DNA of 64,000 nt from G963663775 sp963663775 (GCA_963663775.1 OY760624.1:310001-374000); one strand, 5' to 3'. Numbered from the stretch's first letter, positions 39,798 through 49,628 are shown. The notes: generated by a model not told the origin, from the sequence alone. Numbers and translations: made by a program.

Positions 39798-41836
39798 CAA
39801 TTGAACGTAATCGGTGTTTCTGACACCTTCGTATCATTGATATACACCGTTGCCAGCCGTGAACCACTGCCCTGTATGGTGATATTCACCATCGTGCCCG
39901 GCGCCTGCAATACCTGGTCATATGGCGTGCTGCCATCATCGAGTGTAATGACCACATGCGCACTGGTGCTTTGCGCATCCTCCGGAATGGCAACTGTAAT
40001 CGTTGCCTCGCCCACGGTTGCCGTATCCGTCGGCGTATCATTGGAATTGCTATCGCCGCCGGTGGTTTCCGTATCCGTCGGCTCCGTGACTTCCGGTGCA
40101 ATACCAGAGGAAATTTCAAGCGTCACTTTATCACCCGCTTCCACCTCGGTTCCGCCTGCAATATCCTGCGAAACAACGGTATTTTCCGGCTCTGTGCTTT
40201 CTACCTTCTTGGTTTTCTTAATGCCAATCTGATACGCACTCAGCGTTTTTTCCGCTTCCTCAAGGGTTTTGCCCACCACATTGGGCATCACAGCGGTTTC
40301 TACGCTCGGCTCTCCGCTGCTGACATAGACAATCAGCAAATCATTTTGCTGCAAGCTGCTGCCTGCCTGCGGCTCTGTCCGAATCACATGCCCCTGCTCC
40401 ACCGTTTCCGAGGCTTCCTCGACCACGCTGTACAAAATATCCTGCCGCTTCAAATCGCTTTCGGCAGTGCTCTGCAACGCATCGGTATAGTCTGCAATCG
40501 TCACCGCCTGTGTTTTTTCAGAGCCAACACTGACATCCAGCGCAATCGTTGCACCGGATGTGACGGTTTCTCCGGCTTCCACACTCTGTGCCACCACTGT
40601 GCCTTCGGCATATTTATCACTGACCACATCTTCTCCACGCTTGAGATTAAATACCTGCTGATAATCCCCTGTCAGGGCATCGTCGATATTTTGCCCGATA
40701 AAAGATGGCACTTCATAGGTTTGCGCACTGCTGCCGCCGCTGAAAATCAAAACACCGGTCACCACCGATGCGATGACAACAAAGCATGCCACTGCAAACC
40801 CTGCAAGCATGGTGGGTGACTGGCTCATGCGCTCAAAAAACCCTTTTTTCTTTTTCTGCGGTGCTCTGGGCTGTGTGGGCTGCTGTGCGGTCTGTTTCAT
40901 TTGTTCCTGCCTCCGAATGTCCTGATAGCTTGGCATTGCCTGTGTCGTGCTCAAAGTCTGCGTTTCATCCCGCTCCTGCACTCCGTTGTAGGGGAAAATG
41001 GTGTCGGGATTGTTTTTCAATCGCATAAGGTCTGCCAGCAGCTCATCTGCCGTGGTATATCGCTGCAGCACATTGGGGCACATGGCATGCATGACAATTT
41101 GGTCCATCCCCTGCGGAATTTCCCGTGCGGTTTCAGAGGGCAGCAGCGGCACAGCATTCAAGTGCTGCATGACGATAGCCAAGGGCGTTTCTCCTACAAA
41201 CGGCAAATTCCCTGTCAGCATTTCATACATCACCACGCCCAAGGAATACAAATCTGTGCGATAGTCAATGCGTGAGCCTTTTGCCTGTTCCGGCGAGATA
41301 TAGTGCACCGAACCAATGGCTTCCTGAATGACTTTCGTTTCTTGATTTCCCGCAAAGGAAGCAATGCCAAAATCGGTTACTTTTGCCGTTCCGTCCTGCA
41401 ATATAATCACATTTTGTGATTTAATGTCTTGGTGGATGATGCCACGGCTGTGTGCATGGCTCAGTGCCCTGGCAATCTGCTGGGCAATGGATAACGTTTC
41501 CTGCCATGAAATGCGTCCGCCATGCTCCTCCAAATACACTTTCAGCGTTACGCCCTCAATCAGCTCCATCACAATATAATCCAGCCCCTGTGTGTGGCTG
41601 ACATCATACACGGACACGATATTGTTGTGCGAAAGCTTTGCGACTGCCTGCGATTCAATATAGAAACGTCGACGGAATTCTGCATTTTGTGCATATTCAT
41701 CTTTGAGAATCTTGATTGCCACAAATCGATTCAAAATCCGACAGCGTGCCCGATAGACCACTGCCATTCCACCGATTCCTATGATTTCAAGCACCTCATA
41801 CCGCTCATCCAGAAGCTTTCCTATGTATTTATCCAT
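39797..41836 (-). CDS. pknB: Ser/Thr protein kinase with three PASTA domains (PrkC/PknB)
   Basis: This 679-aa membrane kinase has a cytoplasmic kinase domain (10-270), a membrane helix (about 345-367), three external PASTA repeats (about 372-580) that in relatives sense muropeptides, a Thr-rich linker and a C-terminal beta domain. Kinase motifs are Gly-Ile-Gly-Gly-Met-Ala (20-25), Lys42 and Asp155-Phe-Gly. The catalytic loop is His135-Gln136-Asp137 instead of His-Arg-Asp, with Ser replacing Pro in Asp-Ile-Lys-Ser-Gln-Asn. Loss of that Arg may lessen control by activation-loop phosphorylation (inference). ATG at 41836 has GGGGTGA 5 bp upstream. Confidence 0.94.
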   Translation of the reverse strand: MDKYIGKLLDERYEVLEIIGIGGMAVVYRARCRILNRFVAIKILKDEYAQNAEFRRRFYIESQAVAKLSHNNIVSVYDVSHTQGLDYIVMELIEGVTLKVYLEEHGGRISWQETLSIAQQIARALSHAHSRGIIHQDIKSQNVIILQDGTAKVTDFGIASFAGNQETKVIQEAIGSVHYISPEQAKGSRIDYRTDLYSLGVVMYEMLTGNLPFVGETPLAIVMQHLNAVPLLPSETAREIPQGMDQIVMHAMCPNVLQRYTTADELLADLMRLKNNPDTIFPYNGVQERDETQTLSTTQAMPSYQDIRRQEQMKQTAQQPTQPRAPQKKKKGFFERMSQSPTMLAGFAVACFVVIASVVTGVLIFSGGSSAQTYEVPSFIGQNIDDALTGDYQQVFNLKRGEDVVSDKYAEGTVVAQSVEAGETVTSGATIALDVSVGSEKTQAVTIADYTDALQSTAESDLKRQDILYSVVEEASETVEQGHVIRTEPQAGSSLQQNDLLIVYVSSGEPSVETAVMPNVVGKTLEEAEKTLSAYQIGIKKTKKVESTEPENTVVSQDIAGGTEVEAGDKVTLEISSGIAPEVTEPTDTETTGGDSNSNDTPTDTATVGEATITVAIPEDAQSTSAHVVITLDDGSTPYDQVLQAPGTMVNITIQGSGSRLATVYINDTKVSETPITFN

Positions 41837-41848
41837 ACAGTTCACCCC

Positions 41849-42595
41849 TTACTTCTCTGCGTTGCTGCGCTGAAACAGAACCGCTGTGATATTATCCACG
41901 CCGCCATTGTCATATGCTGCATCCATCAAATCTTCAACGACTTTTTCCATGCTGCCGGGCTGCAGCAGCATGGATGCAATATTTTCATCGGACACCATAC
42001 CGCTCAAGCCATCTGAACACAGCAGCAGCATTTCATCCGCGGTCAAATGCACTTCATAAAGGTCGCATGTAACCTCCGCATCCACACCAACTGCACGGGT
42101 AATGAGATTTCTTTTGGGATGATGTCTGGCATCTTCTCGTGATAGTTTGCCGGACTGCACCATCTCCTCTACATAGGAGTGGTCTATCGTCAGCTGCTCC
42201 GCACCACGCTTGCTGATGCAGTAGGCACGGCTGTCCCCCACATTGACGATGGTCAGCAGGTTTTCCGTGACCACTGCACCCACCAACGTGGTGCCCATCC
42301 CTGAAAACTCCGGCTGTGCACGGCTGAGTGCATACACTTGGCGATTTGCCTCACGTGCGGCTTCTGTCAGCATCTTTCTGACGGTCATCTGTGAAAAATC
42401 GCCCTGCTCCACATAGCGGCGCAAAACCTCCATGAACTGCTCTGTCGCAAATCGACTTGCCACATTGCCGGCATTTGCACCGCCCATACCATCACAAACC
42501 ACCAGAAGAGCAACATCTGGACGAACATCAATTGCAAAGGCATCTTGATTGGTCGCACGCACGCGCCCCTTATCGCTTTTTCCATATGCTTTCAT
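41849..42595 (-). CDS. prpC: PP2C-type Ser/Thr protein phosphatase
   Basis: This 248-aa metal-dependent phosphatase reverses the action of the neighbouring kinase. It has the PP2C metal motifs: Asn-Gln-Asp (about 17-19), Cys-Asp-Gly-Met-Gly-Gly (about 34-39), Gly-Asp-Ser-Arg-Ala-Tyr (about 118-123), Cys-Ser-Asp-Gly-Leu and a final Asp-Asn-Ile-Thr. It lies 12 bp before pknB and overlaps rlmN by 4 bp, the canonical prpC-prkC order. Confidence 0.95.
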   Translation of the reverse strand: MKAYGKSDKGRVRATNQDAFAIDVRPDVALLVVCDGMGGANAGNVASRFATEQFMEVLRRYVEQGDFSQMTVRKMLTEAAREANRQVYALSRAQPEFSGMGTTLVGAVVTENLLTIVNVGDSRAYCISKRGAEQLTIDHSYVEEMVQSGKLSREDARHHPKRNLITRAVGVDAEVTCDLYEVHLTADEMLLLCSDGLSGMVSDENIASMLLQPGSMEKVVEDLMDAAYDNGGVDNITAVLFQRSNAEK

Positions 42596-43629
42596 TCGTG
42601 TTTCTCCTCCTGCATCGTCCTATGCCGCAGCTGTCCGCACGCCGCATCAATATCAGGTCCCAATCTTCTGCGAACCGTGGCAGAAATGCCCTGCTTCTCT
42701 AGGATTTGCTGAAATTTTCGCACATCTGCTTTGGTGCTTGGCTGCAATGCACTCTCTTTGACGGGATTGAGCGGAATCAAATTGACATGTGCTGGTCGTC
42801 CACGCAGCAGCTTTGCCAGTGCTTCCGCCTGCCAAGGGCGGTCGCTGACACCCTGCGCCATGGCATATTCATAAGAAACTCTGCGCCCTGTTTGGTCAAA
42901 ATACGCATTGGTGGCTTGTATCAGCCGCTCAATGGGATAGCTTTTGTTGACGGGCATCATGCGGCTGCGGCTTTCATTGTCCGGCGCATGCAACGAAATG
43001 GACAGCGTAATTTGCAGTTTTTCTTTGGCAAGCTGCTCAATGCGGTCGGCAAGTCCGCTGGTGGATACCGAAATATGCCTTTGCCCGATATTGATGCCGT
43101 CTGCACAGCTGACCAGCCGCAGAAAGCGCAGCACATTGTCATAATTGTCCAGCGGCTCGCCTGTACCCATCAGCACGATGTTATGTATCGGCTCTCCGCT
43201 TTCCTGCTGCATGAACAGCACTTGGTCGAGAATTTCTCCGGCGGATAGATGGCGTTTCAGTCCGTCCAGACCCGATGCACAGAAGGCACAACCCATACGG
43301 CAACCAACCTGCGTTGAAACACACACCGTATTGCCGTGCCGATAGCGCATCAGCACACTTTCCACGCATTCGCCATCGCGCAGCTGCCATAGATATTTTG
43401 CCGTACCGTCGACCTTGGAAATCTGCTTGCGTGCGACTTGCGGCACGGTCAATAAAAATCGTGCACTGAGCTTTTCCCGCAAGGCTTTGGACTGGTCGGT
43501 CATTTCCGCAAAGGATGTCACCGGCTGATGTAGCCACTTGAAAATCGGCTTGGCACGAAAAGGCTTTTCACCCATCTCCACCAGTGCCGCTTGCAATTCT
43601 TCAATTGTCAGGCATTTGATTTCTGTCAT
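42592..43629 (-). CDS. rlmN: Dual-specificity 23S rRNA/tRNA methyltransferase RlmN
   Basis: This 345-aa radical SAM enzyme methylates C2 of A2503 in 23S rRNA and A37 in some tRNAs. The 4Fe-4S motif is Cys-Arg-Met-Gly-Cys-Ala-Phe-Cys (CX3CX2C, about 108-115). Met-Gly-(Thr)-Gly-Glu-Pro-Leu-Asp-Asn-Tyr is the SAM segment. A conserved C-terminal Cys lies near Ala-Ala-Cys-Gly-Gln-Leu-Arg (about 332-338), and the Cys118 equivalent is present. It overlaps rsmB and prpC by 4 bp each. Confidence 0.95.
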   Translation of the reverse strand: MTEIKCLTIEELQAALVEMGEKPFRAKPIFKWLHQPVTSFAEMTDQSKALREKLSARFLLTVPQVARKQISKVDGTAKYLWQLRDGECVESVLMRYRHGNTVCVSTQVGCRMGCAFCASGLDGLKRHLSAGEILDQVLFMQQESGEPIHNIVLMGTGEPLDNYDNVLRFLRLVSCADGINIGQRHISVSTSGLADRIEQLAKEKLQITLSISLHAPDNESRSRMMPVNKSYPIERLIQATNAYFDQTGRRVSYEYAMAQGVSDRPWQAEALAKLLRGRPAHVNLIPLNPVKESALQPSTKADVRKFQQILEKQGISATVRRRLGPDIDAACGQLRHRTMQEEKHE

Positions 43630-44975
43630 GCGTTTCTCCTTAGCTTGGCAATGAAAAATCCATCGGTATCATGGATATGCGGCAGCAGCGTGACCATGCC
43701 GTCCGCTCGCTCTCCGCAAATCGGATGGGTGAAGCTTTGTGCCGTAAACGCTGGATGTGCTGCCAAAAATGCCTGCACCACCTCTTCATTTTCCCGCTTT
43801 AAAACGGTGCAGGTTGAATAGACCACTGTACCGCCCACCTGCACATATTGTGCGCAGTTCTCCAAAATCCGAAGCTGTATCGACGGCAGTTCCGCCAGTG
43901 CAGCTTCGTCTTTGTAGCGAATCTCGGGTTTTTTGCGGATAATGCCCATTCCCGAACAGGGTACATCACACAAAACCGTCTGCGCACGCCCCACCAAATC
44001 GCTTTGTGTCTGGGTCGCATCTGCCAAACGGGTTTCGATGCAGTGCAGTCCCAACCGCTGTGCACCTGCTTGTATTTTATCCAATTTATGTGTATATATA
44101 TCACAGGAAATCACCGTTCCGGTGTCCTGCATTTTTTCTGCAATCAAAAAGCTTTTGCCGCCCGGTGCGGCACAGCAATCTATCGTTAACGTATGCGGCT
44201 GCGGCTGTAACACCTCCACACACACCGCACTTGCGGCATCCTGCACGGTCACATCGCCATTCTGGAACAGCGGCAGCCCCGCAATGTCCCCACCGCTGCA
44301 TAAAATCATATTTTGCACCTGTTCATGCGGTCTTGCTTCTATACCTGCCGCCTGCAGCTGCGCCAAAACGGCGTCTTTCGTGGTGCGAAACGTGTTCACC
44401 CGCAGCGAAATCGGTGCATCCGCATTGTTTGCCTGGCATAGCAAGCCCGCCTGTTTTTGTCCAAATTGCGCCGAAAACTGGCGCACCAACCATTCGGGAT
44501 GGCTGTATCTTATCGCATAATAGCTTTCCTTATCCGGACAATCCAGCACCGGAAGTGTATTTGTTTCCACTGCCCGTGCCACCGCACGCAGCAGTCCATT
44601 TGCAAACTTCACCGTGCGCTCATTGGCGTGTCCGTATTGCTTGATGAGCGCAACACTTTCGCCCACTGCCGCATGCGATGGGATTTTGTCGAGCATGGTC
44701 AGCTGATAAACTGCCATACGCAGGCAATCCAACACCCGCGGGGCGATTTTTTTCAATCGTACTGAAGAAAATTTAGACAGATAAAAATCACATAAGGCGC
44801 GGTTTTGCACCACGCCATATGCCAATCGTGTTGCCAACGCGGCATCCCTTGCGGGCAGTTTGGCACGCTCCAAATACTGATGCAGCGCACCATCGGACCA
44901 TGCCGCTTCCTCTGCCATGGAAAACAGCGTAAACGCCGCCGCTTCTCGCGGGGTATGTGGCCGTTTTTTAATCAT
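43626..44975 (-). CDS. rsmB: 16S rRNA (cytosine-967) methyltransferase RsmB
   Basis: This 449-aa enzyme has an N-terminal NusB-like RNA-binding domain (about 1-140) and a SAM-dependent methylase domain with Ala-Ala-Pro-Gly-Gly-Lys (about 248-253), Asp-Val-Pro-Cys-Ser-Gly-Met-Gly (motif IV Cys) and Tyr-Ser-Thr-Cys-Thr (catalytic Cys). ATG at 44975 with GGAGG 11 bp upstream is preferred to the TTG at 44993, which lies on that site. The start overlaps the metallopeptidase end. Confidence 0.94.
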   Translation of the reverse strand: MIKKRPHTPREAAAFTLFSMAEEAAWSDGALHQYLERAKLPARDAALATRLAYGVVQNRALCDFYLSKFSSVRLKKIAPRVLDCLRMAVYQLTMLDKIPSHAAVGESVALIKQYGHANERTVKFANGLLRAVARAVETNTLPVLDCPDKESYYAIRYSHPEWLVRQFSAQFGQKQAGLLCQANNADAPISLRVNTFRTTKDAVLAQLQAAGIEARPHEQVQNMILCSGGDIAGLPLFQNGDVTVQDAASAVCVEVLQPQPHTLTIDCCAAPGGKSFLIAEKMQDTGTVISCDIYTHKLDKIQAGAQRLGLHCIETRLADATQTQSDLVGRAQTVLCDVPCSGMGIIRKKPEIRYKDEAALAELPSIQLRILENCAQYVQVGGTVVYSTCTVLKRENEEVVQAFLAAHPAFTAQSFTHPICGERADGMVTLLPHIHDTDGFFIAKLRRNA

Positions 44976-45675
44976 CTCTGCTTCGTCCTCCAAAAATCAG
45001 CAGCAACCGTACCAACTGTGCCAAAGATACCGCCAATGCGGCAACATAGGTCATCGCCGCTGCAAACAGCGTCTTTTTTGCCATCGGATATTCGTCTGCA
45101 TCCAGCAAATATCCGCTCTGAATTGCTGCCAATGCACGGCGGGAAGCATCCAGTTCCACCGGCAAAGTGACGAGCTGAAACACCGTGGACAAGGCAAACA
45201 GGGCAATGCCCGCCAAAATCAGCATACTGCTGTTGAAAATGAAACCGACCAACAACAGCGGCCAAGAAAGAGTGGACCCAAACTGTGTCATGGGCACAAT
45301 CGCAGCACGCAGACGAATCGGCGCATAGTTTTTGTGATACTGCACCGCATGCCCTGCCTCATGGCATGCCACCCCGATGGCAGCAACCGAGGTCGAATCA
45401 TACACATCGCTTGACAAGCGAATGACATTGCCAGACGGGTCATAATGGTCGCTCAAGCTGCCCGCTACCCGTTCAAATCGTACATTCTGCACACCATTTT
45501 GCCGCAAAACCGCCTGCGCCGCCTGTGCGCCGGTCAGTCCACGCCGATTACGCACCCGTGAATATTTTTTGAAATTGTGCTTCACACTCATTTGTGCCCA
45601 CAAAGCAAGCACTACACAAGGCAAAATCAGTACAATATAGTACATGTCAATTCCATAGTAACCATATCCAAACAT
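44968..45675 (-). CDS. Membrane zinc metallopeptidase (YugP-like)
   Basis: This 235-aa protein has an N-terminal membrane helix (about 8-26), the zinc motif His-Glu-Ala-Gly-His (HExxH, about 110-114) and a further two to three helices near 135-170 and 210-228. This matches the neutral zinc metallopeptidase family of unknown target. It sits between fmt and rsmB, an insertion relative to the Bacillus order, and overlaps rsmB by 8 bp, so it is co-transcribed with translation genes. Function beyond proteolysis is not known. Confidence 0.88.
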   Translation of the reverse strand: MFGYGYYGIDMYYIVLILPCVVLALWAQMSVKHNFKKYSRVRNRRGLTGAQAAQAVLRQNGVQNVRFERVAGSLSDHYDPSGNVIRLSSDVYDSTSVAAIGVACHEAGHAVQYHKNYAPIRLRAAIVPMTQFGSTLSWPLLLVGFIFNSSMLILAGIALFALSTVFQLVTLPVELDASRRALAAIQSGYLLDADEYPMAKKTLFAAAMTYVAALAVSLAQLVRLLLIFGGRSRDD

Positions 45676-45725
45676 TGTTTTCTACCGCCAATCTTTCGTA
45701 AAATGGGGTCGGTATCTCTCATTTT

Positions 45726-46658
45726 CTATGATCCACCCAAAATCGTGCCGACTGCAAGCGCATGTCCACGCAAAAAATCTGCCGCACGCATTCGTTTTTT
45801 TCCAACCACTTGAATTTCGGTCAAACACAGTGCCCCATCTCCGCATGCCACCACAATACCACGTTTGGCATCTGCGGACAACACCGTGCCTGCCACGCCG
45901 CTTCCCTCGGTCGGCTCTGCCGCATAGAGCTTCATGCGTTCGCCATGCAGGGTGGTCAGTGCGATGGGCCATGGATTGAGTCCTCGAATCAGACAGTCAA
46001 TTTCCTGCGCCGATTTTGACCAATCAACCACCGCCAGCTGCTTGTCAAGCATTGACGCATAACAGGATTCGCTATCCGCCTGCTTTTGGGGTTTCAGTGT
46101 TCCATCTTCCAACTTCTGCAAGGTTTCCAGAAGCAGTTCTGCACCGCTTTCCGCCAATCGTTCATAGAGTTCTCCGGCGGTTTCCCGTGCACCGATTGCC
46201 GTTTCGTATGTGAGCAGCATATCGCCCGTGTCCAGTCCCACATCCATTTGCATCGTGGTGACCCCTGCGGTTTTGTCCCCCGCAATGACCGACCACTGAA
46301 TCGGTGCCGCTCCCCGCCAGCGAGGCAGCAGCGACCCATGCACATTGATACAGCCGTATTGCGGCAACTCCAGCACATATTGCGGCAGCAGCTTGCCGTA
46401 TGCCACCACAACAATCAAATCGGGTGCCAATTCCTGCAAAAGTTCCGCACATACACCGTTTTTGAAGGTTTCCGGCTGATAGACGGGAATGCCATATTCC
46501 ATCGCCTTTTGCTTGACCGGCGGCGGCGTCAAAATCATTTTGCGTCCCTGCGGTTTGTCTGGCTGGGTGAAAACGCCAACGATTTCCTGCCCGCTCTCTT
46601 GCAGCTTTATGAGGGACGGCACCGCAAAATCCGGTGTGCCCATGTAGACAATTCTCAT
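45726..46658 (-). CDS. fmt: Methionyl-tRNA formyltransferase
   Basis: This 310-aa enzyme formylates the initiator Met-tRNA. It begins Met-Arg-Ile-Val-Tyr-Met-Gly-Thr-Pro-Asp-Phe and has the formyl-transfer Asn/His/Asp site around Asn-Val-His-Gly-Ser-Leu-Leu-Pro-Arg-Trp-Arg-Gly-Ala-Ala-Pro-Ile (about 105-120) and Gly-Val-Thr-Thr-Met. The start overlaps the def stop by 4 bp (ATGA), a pairing found in most bacteria since Def removes the group Fmt adds. Confidence 0.96.
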   Translation of the reverse strand: MRIVYMGTPDFAVPSLIKLQESGQEIVGVFTQPDKPQGRKMILTPPPVKQKAMEYGIPVYQPETFKNGVCAELLQELAPDLIVVVAYGKLLPQYVLELPQYGCINVHGSLLPRWRGAAPIQWSVIAGDKTAGVTTMQMDVGLDTGDMLLTYETAIGARETAGELYERLAESGAELLLETLQKLEDGTLKPQKQADSESCYASMLDKQLAVVDWSKSAQEIDCLIRGLNPWPIALTTLHGERMKLYAAEPTEGSGVAGTVLSADAKRGIVVACGDGALCLTEIQVVGKKRMRAADFLRGHALAVGTILGGS

Positions 46659-47140
46659 TGCGGCTGCTCCATTTCCTCCTGGTCGATATATTCTACCACC
46701 TTTTCGGTGAAAAGATGCCCGTCCAGATGTTCGGTTTCGTGGCAGAAGCACTGTGCAACCACATTTTCGCCCTCACGCTCAAACCAATTGCCATAGCGGT
46801 CCTGCGCACGAATTTTTGCCCATTCCGGTCGTTTGACATAGCCAAACACTCCTGGAACAGACAAACAACCCTCCACGATTTCATGCTCCCCACGGGTTTC
46901 AATCACTTCTGGATTGATGAGCTCAATCAGTTCCTCGGGGTCTTTATAAATGTCCACCACCAGCACCACACGGCGCAAAATGCCAATCTGCGGTGCTGCC
47001 AGTCCCACGCCGCGTGATGCCTCCAAGGTTTCACGCATGTCATCGAGCAGCTGATGCAGGCGGTCATCAAATGCGGTCACCGGTCGGCAGTGCTTTTCCA
47101 GTGCTTCCTCACCTTGCGTTAAAATCGTTCGTAATGCCAT
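46655..47140 (-). CDS. def: Peptide deformylase
   Basis: This 161-aa metalloenzyme removes the formyl group from new proteins. The three motifs are Gly-Val-Gly-Leu-Ala-Ala-Pro-Gln-Ile-Gly, Glu-Gly-Cys-Leu-Ser-Val-Pro-Gly (metal Cys) and His-Glu-Thr-Glu-His-Leu-Asp-Gly (two metal His and catalytic Glu). ATG at 47140 with AAGGAG 9 bp upstream is used; the longer frame to 47221 runs back into priA. Active-site order matches type 1 deformylases. Confidence 0.96.
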   Translation of the reverse strand: MALRTILTQGEEALEKHCRPVTAFDDRLHQLLDDMRETLEASRGVGLAAPQIGILRRVVLVVDIYKDPEELIELINPEVIETRGEHEIVEGCLSVPGVFGYVKRPEWAKIRAQDRYGNWFEREGENVVAQCFCHETEHLDGHLFTEKVVEYIDQEEMEQPQ

Positions 47141-47156
47141 TCTTTTAACTCCTTTT

Positions 47157-49628
47157 TTATACAGTTTCCGGATTTTGGTCTGCAAATAATGCAATGCCTT
47201 TGTTTTGCTTATCTCGTGCAAATTCCCGCAAAATGCCGGAAATCAATGCACGCCGCCGTTTCCCTTCGGGACAGCGCAGCATCAAATGATAGCGGTATCT
47301 GCTGCTGACACGCACCACGCCTGCCGGTGCAGGTCCCAAAATCGGATATTTAAAGTCTGCAAACTGCCCTTCCATCAAGCCTTCCATGCGCTTTTTCAGC
47401 CGCACGAGGGCAGACAGCACCTGCTGCTCCAGCTCACCCGAGGCGGTCAGCACCAGAATTTGCTCCAACGGAGGATGCCGCAGCGCTCCGCGGGTTGCAA
47501 TCTCCATTTCGTAAAACGCATCGTAGTCCTGCCGTGCCGCCGCAAGAATCACAGGATGCGATGGCTGCAAGGTTTGAATCACAGCCCGCCCCTTGGCAAA
47601 TCGCCGTCCTGCACGTCCCACAACCTGCGTAATCAGCGAAAAGGTGCGTTCTCTCGCCCGATAATCCTGTGCATACAGCCCTTGGTCTGCATCCAACACG
47701 CCGACCAGTGTCACCCGTTCGAAGTCCAAGCCTTTGGTAACCATTTGCGTGCCCAAAAGGATGTCTGCTTTGCCGCTTCCAAAGGTATCGAGCAGTTTTT
47801 CATGGGCACCACGTGCTCCCATCGTGTCGGCATCCATACGCAGGACACGTGCTTGCGGAAATTTTTCCTGCAGTTCGTCCTCCACCTTTTGCGTGCCTGG
47901 AATCTCTGCCTGCAAATGCGCACTGCCGCATTCCGGGCAGCTTCCCGTCACCTTGATGGAATAGCCGCAATAATGGCACATGGCACGTCCATTGACCGAA
48001 TGATAGGTCAGTGTAGTGGAGCAAGACGGACACTCCGGCATCCACCCGCACATCACACAGGTTAGCGTGCGGCTGTTGCCGCGGCGATTGAGAAACAAAA
48101 TAGATTGCTGTCCATTTTGCAGATTGGACGCCAATTCTTCGTGTAAAATCGGTCCGATTGACCCGCTGATGCCCTGCCGCAGCACGCCACGCATATCCGC
48201 CACCACCACATGCGGCAGAGGTGTCCCTTGGTACCGTTCACGGAGCGAAAACACAGGATATTTCCCCTGCTGTGCACCATAATAGCTTTCGATGGAAGGC
48301 GTTGCCGAGCCAAGCACCAAAAATGCCTTTGCCTGCACGGCACGATATTTTGCCAAATCCCGTGCATGATAGCGTGGCGGCATTTCGGATTTATAGGCGC
48401 TGTCCTGCTCCTCATCCAAAATGAGGATGCCAAGATTTTGAACGGGTGCAAAAATTGCAGAGCGTGTGCCAATCACAACCTTTGCACGCCCCTCTCGGAT
48501 TTTGTTCCAGCTGTCATATCGTTCTCCGATAGACAATGCGGAATGCAGCACCGCTACCTGACCGCCGAAATGTCCCACAAATGTCCGAATCATCTGCGGC
48601 GTAAGCCCAATTTCAGGCACCAACAAGATAGCCGATTGTCCCCGTGCAACCGCATCGGCAATGAGCTGAATATAAATCTGTGTTTTGCCGCTGCCCGTCA
48701 CCCCATACAACAGTGCCGCCGCTGCCCCTTCCTGCTGTGCCAGTGCCGCCAAGCCGTCATATACCTGCTGCTGTGCCCCACTCAAAACCAGCGGCGGTGC
48801 AGGCAGAATATCGGTATAATCGGGGGTGCGCTCCCGCTTTTCTTTGAACATATGCAGCAGATTGGTTTTCACCATCGTGCGCAGCACCGCATCGCTTGCC
48901 CCCGTCATATAGCGGACATCCTTCCAGCTCATCGCTGAGCCATCCGCCAGACAGGAAATTACATCCGCACGCACCGCACTGCGCCCTTTTTCCGTACGCC
49001 GCATGGCTTCTTCTGGTTCCAGCGCAAGGGTCAGCATGCGCTCGGTCTTGTCGCTTGATTTTTGGGATACTTGTGTATTGCGCACTAAAATACCCTTGTG
49101 GCACAGCGCCTGCACATACGGTGCGATGGTCTCTGTATGCACTTTTGCTGCAATCTGCTCTGCGGTCAGAGCTTCCGTTTCTTGCGTGAAACACGCCAAA
49201 ATCTGTGCTTTTATGCCATTTTTTGCATGCAGTTCTGCTAAAGTTGCTGCATCCAACTGTGCCGCCAGCTGATAGGTTTCTTGCCGATGAAACCACAGAC
49301 CGGTTGGCAGCATCGCACGGACGCAATCGAAAAATGTGCAGTACAGCCGCTCACGCATGTATACCGCAAGCTTGAGCATATCCCCGTCCAACACAGGGCT
49401 ATCATCCAGCACGCTTAAAATTGGTTTCAAGCGACTGTCCTCGATTTTGCTCTCCCGCTGCAGCACGATGACGCCTTCCCGATGCAGATTTCCTTTTCCA
49501 AATGGTACCAGCACCCGACATCCAACCTGCGCTGCCTCTGCCAATTCAGCGGGTGCACGATAATCATATAGTCGGTCGACCGCATACGCCACCGTGTCTA
49601 CCGCCACCACGCAAATACGCTCAATCAT
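47157..49628 (-). CDS. priA: Primosomal helicase PriA
   Basis: This 823-aa superfamily 2 DNA helicase restarts stalled replication forks. N-terminal DNA-binding regions precede Walker A Gly-Val-Thr-Gly-Ser-Gly-Lys-Thr (about 308-315). The Walker B motif here reads Asp-Glu-Glu-Gln, where DEEH is usual. A zinc-binding insert has eight cysteines in CxxC pairs (about 525-570). The helicase C domain and Gly-Arg-Ala-Gly-Arg-Arg follow. Start at 49628 overlaps coaBC by 8 bp; its ribosome binding site is weak, so coupling to coaBC is likely. Confidence 0.95.
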   Translation of the reverse strand: MIERICVVAVDTVAYAVDRLYDYRAPAELAEAAQVGCRVLVPFGKGNLHREGVIVLQRESKIEDSRLKPILSVLDDSPVLDGDMLKLAVYMRERLYCTFFDCVRAMLPTGLWFHRQETYQLAAQLDAATLAELHAKNGIKAQILACFTQETEALTAEQIAAKVHTETIAPYVQALCHKGILVRNTQVSQKSSDKTERMLTLALEPEEAMRRTEKGRSAVRADVISCLADGSAMSWKDVRYMTGASDAVLRTMVKTNLLHMFKEKRERTPDYTDILPAPPLVLSGAQQQVYDGLAALAQQEGAAAALLYGVTGSGKTQIYIQLIADAVARGQSAILLVPEIGLTPQMIRTFVGHFGGQVAVLHSALSIGERYDSWNKIREGRAKVVIGTRSAIFAPVQNLGILILDEEQDSAYKSEMPPRYHARDLAKYRAVQAKAFLVLGSATPSIESYYGAQQGKYPVFSLRERYQGTPLPHVVVADMRGVLRQGISGSIGPILHEELASNLQNGQQSILFLNRRGNSRTLTCVMCGWMPECPSCSTTLTYHSVNGRAMCHYCGYSIKVTGSCPECGSAHLQAEIPGTQKVEDELQEKFPQARVLRMDADTMGARGAHEKLLDTFGSGKADILLGTQMVTKGLDFERVTLVGVLDADQGLYAQDYRARERTFSLITQVVGRAGRRFAKGRAVIQTLQPSHPVILAAARQDYDAFYEMEIATRGALRHPPLEQILVLTASGELEQQVLSALVRLKKRMEGLMEGQFADFKYPILGPAPAGVVRVSSRYRYHLMLRCPEGKRRRALISGILREFARDKQNKGIALFADQNPETV

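Noticed and set aside
40320..40680. Repeat array within pknB
   Set aside because: The periodicity is explained by protein-level PASTA domains; there is no CRISPR-like direct repeat and spacer structure.
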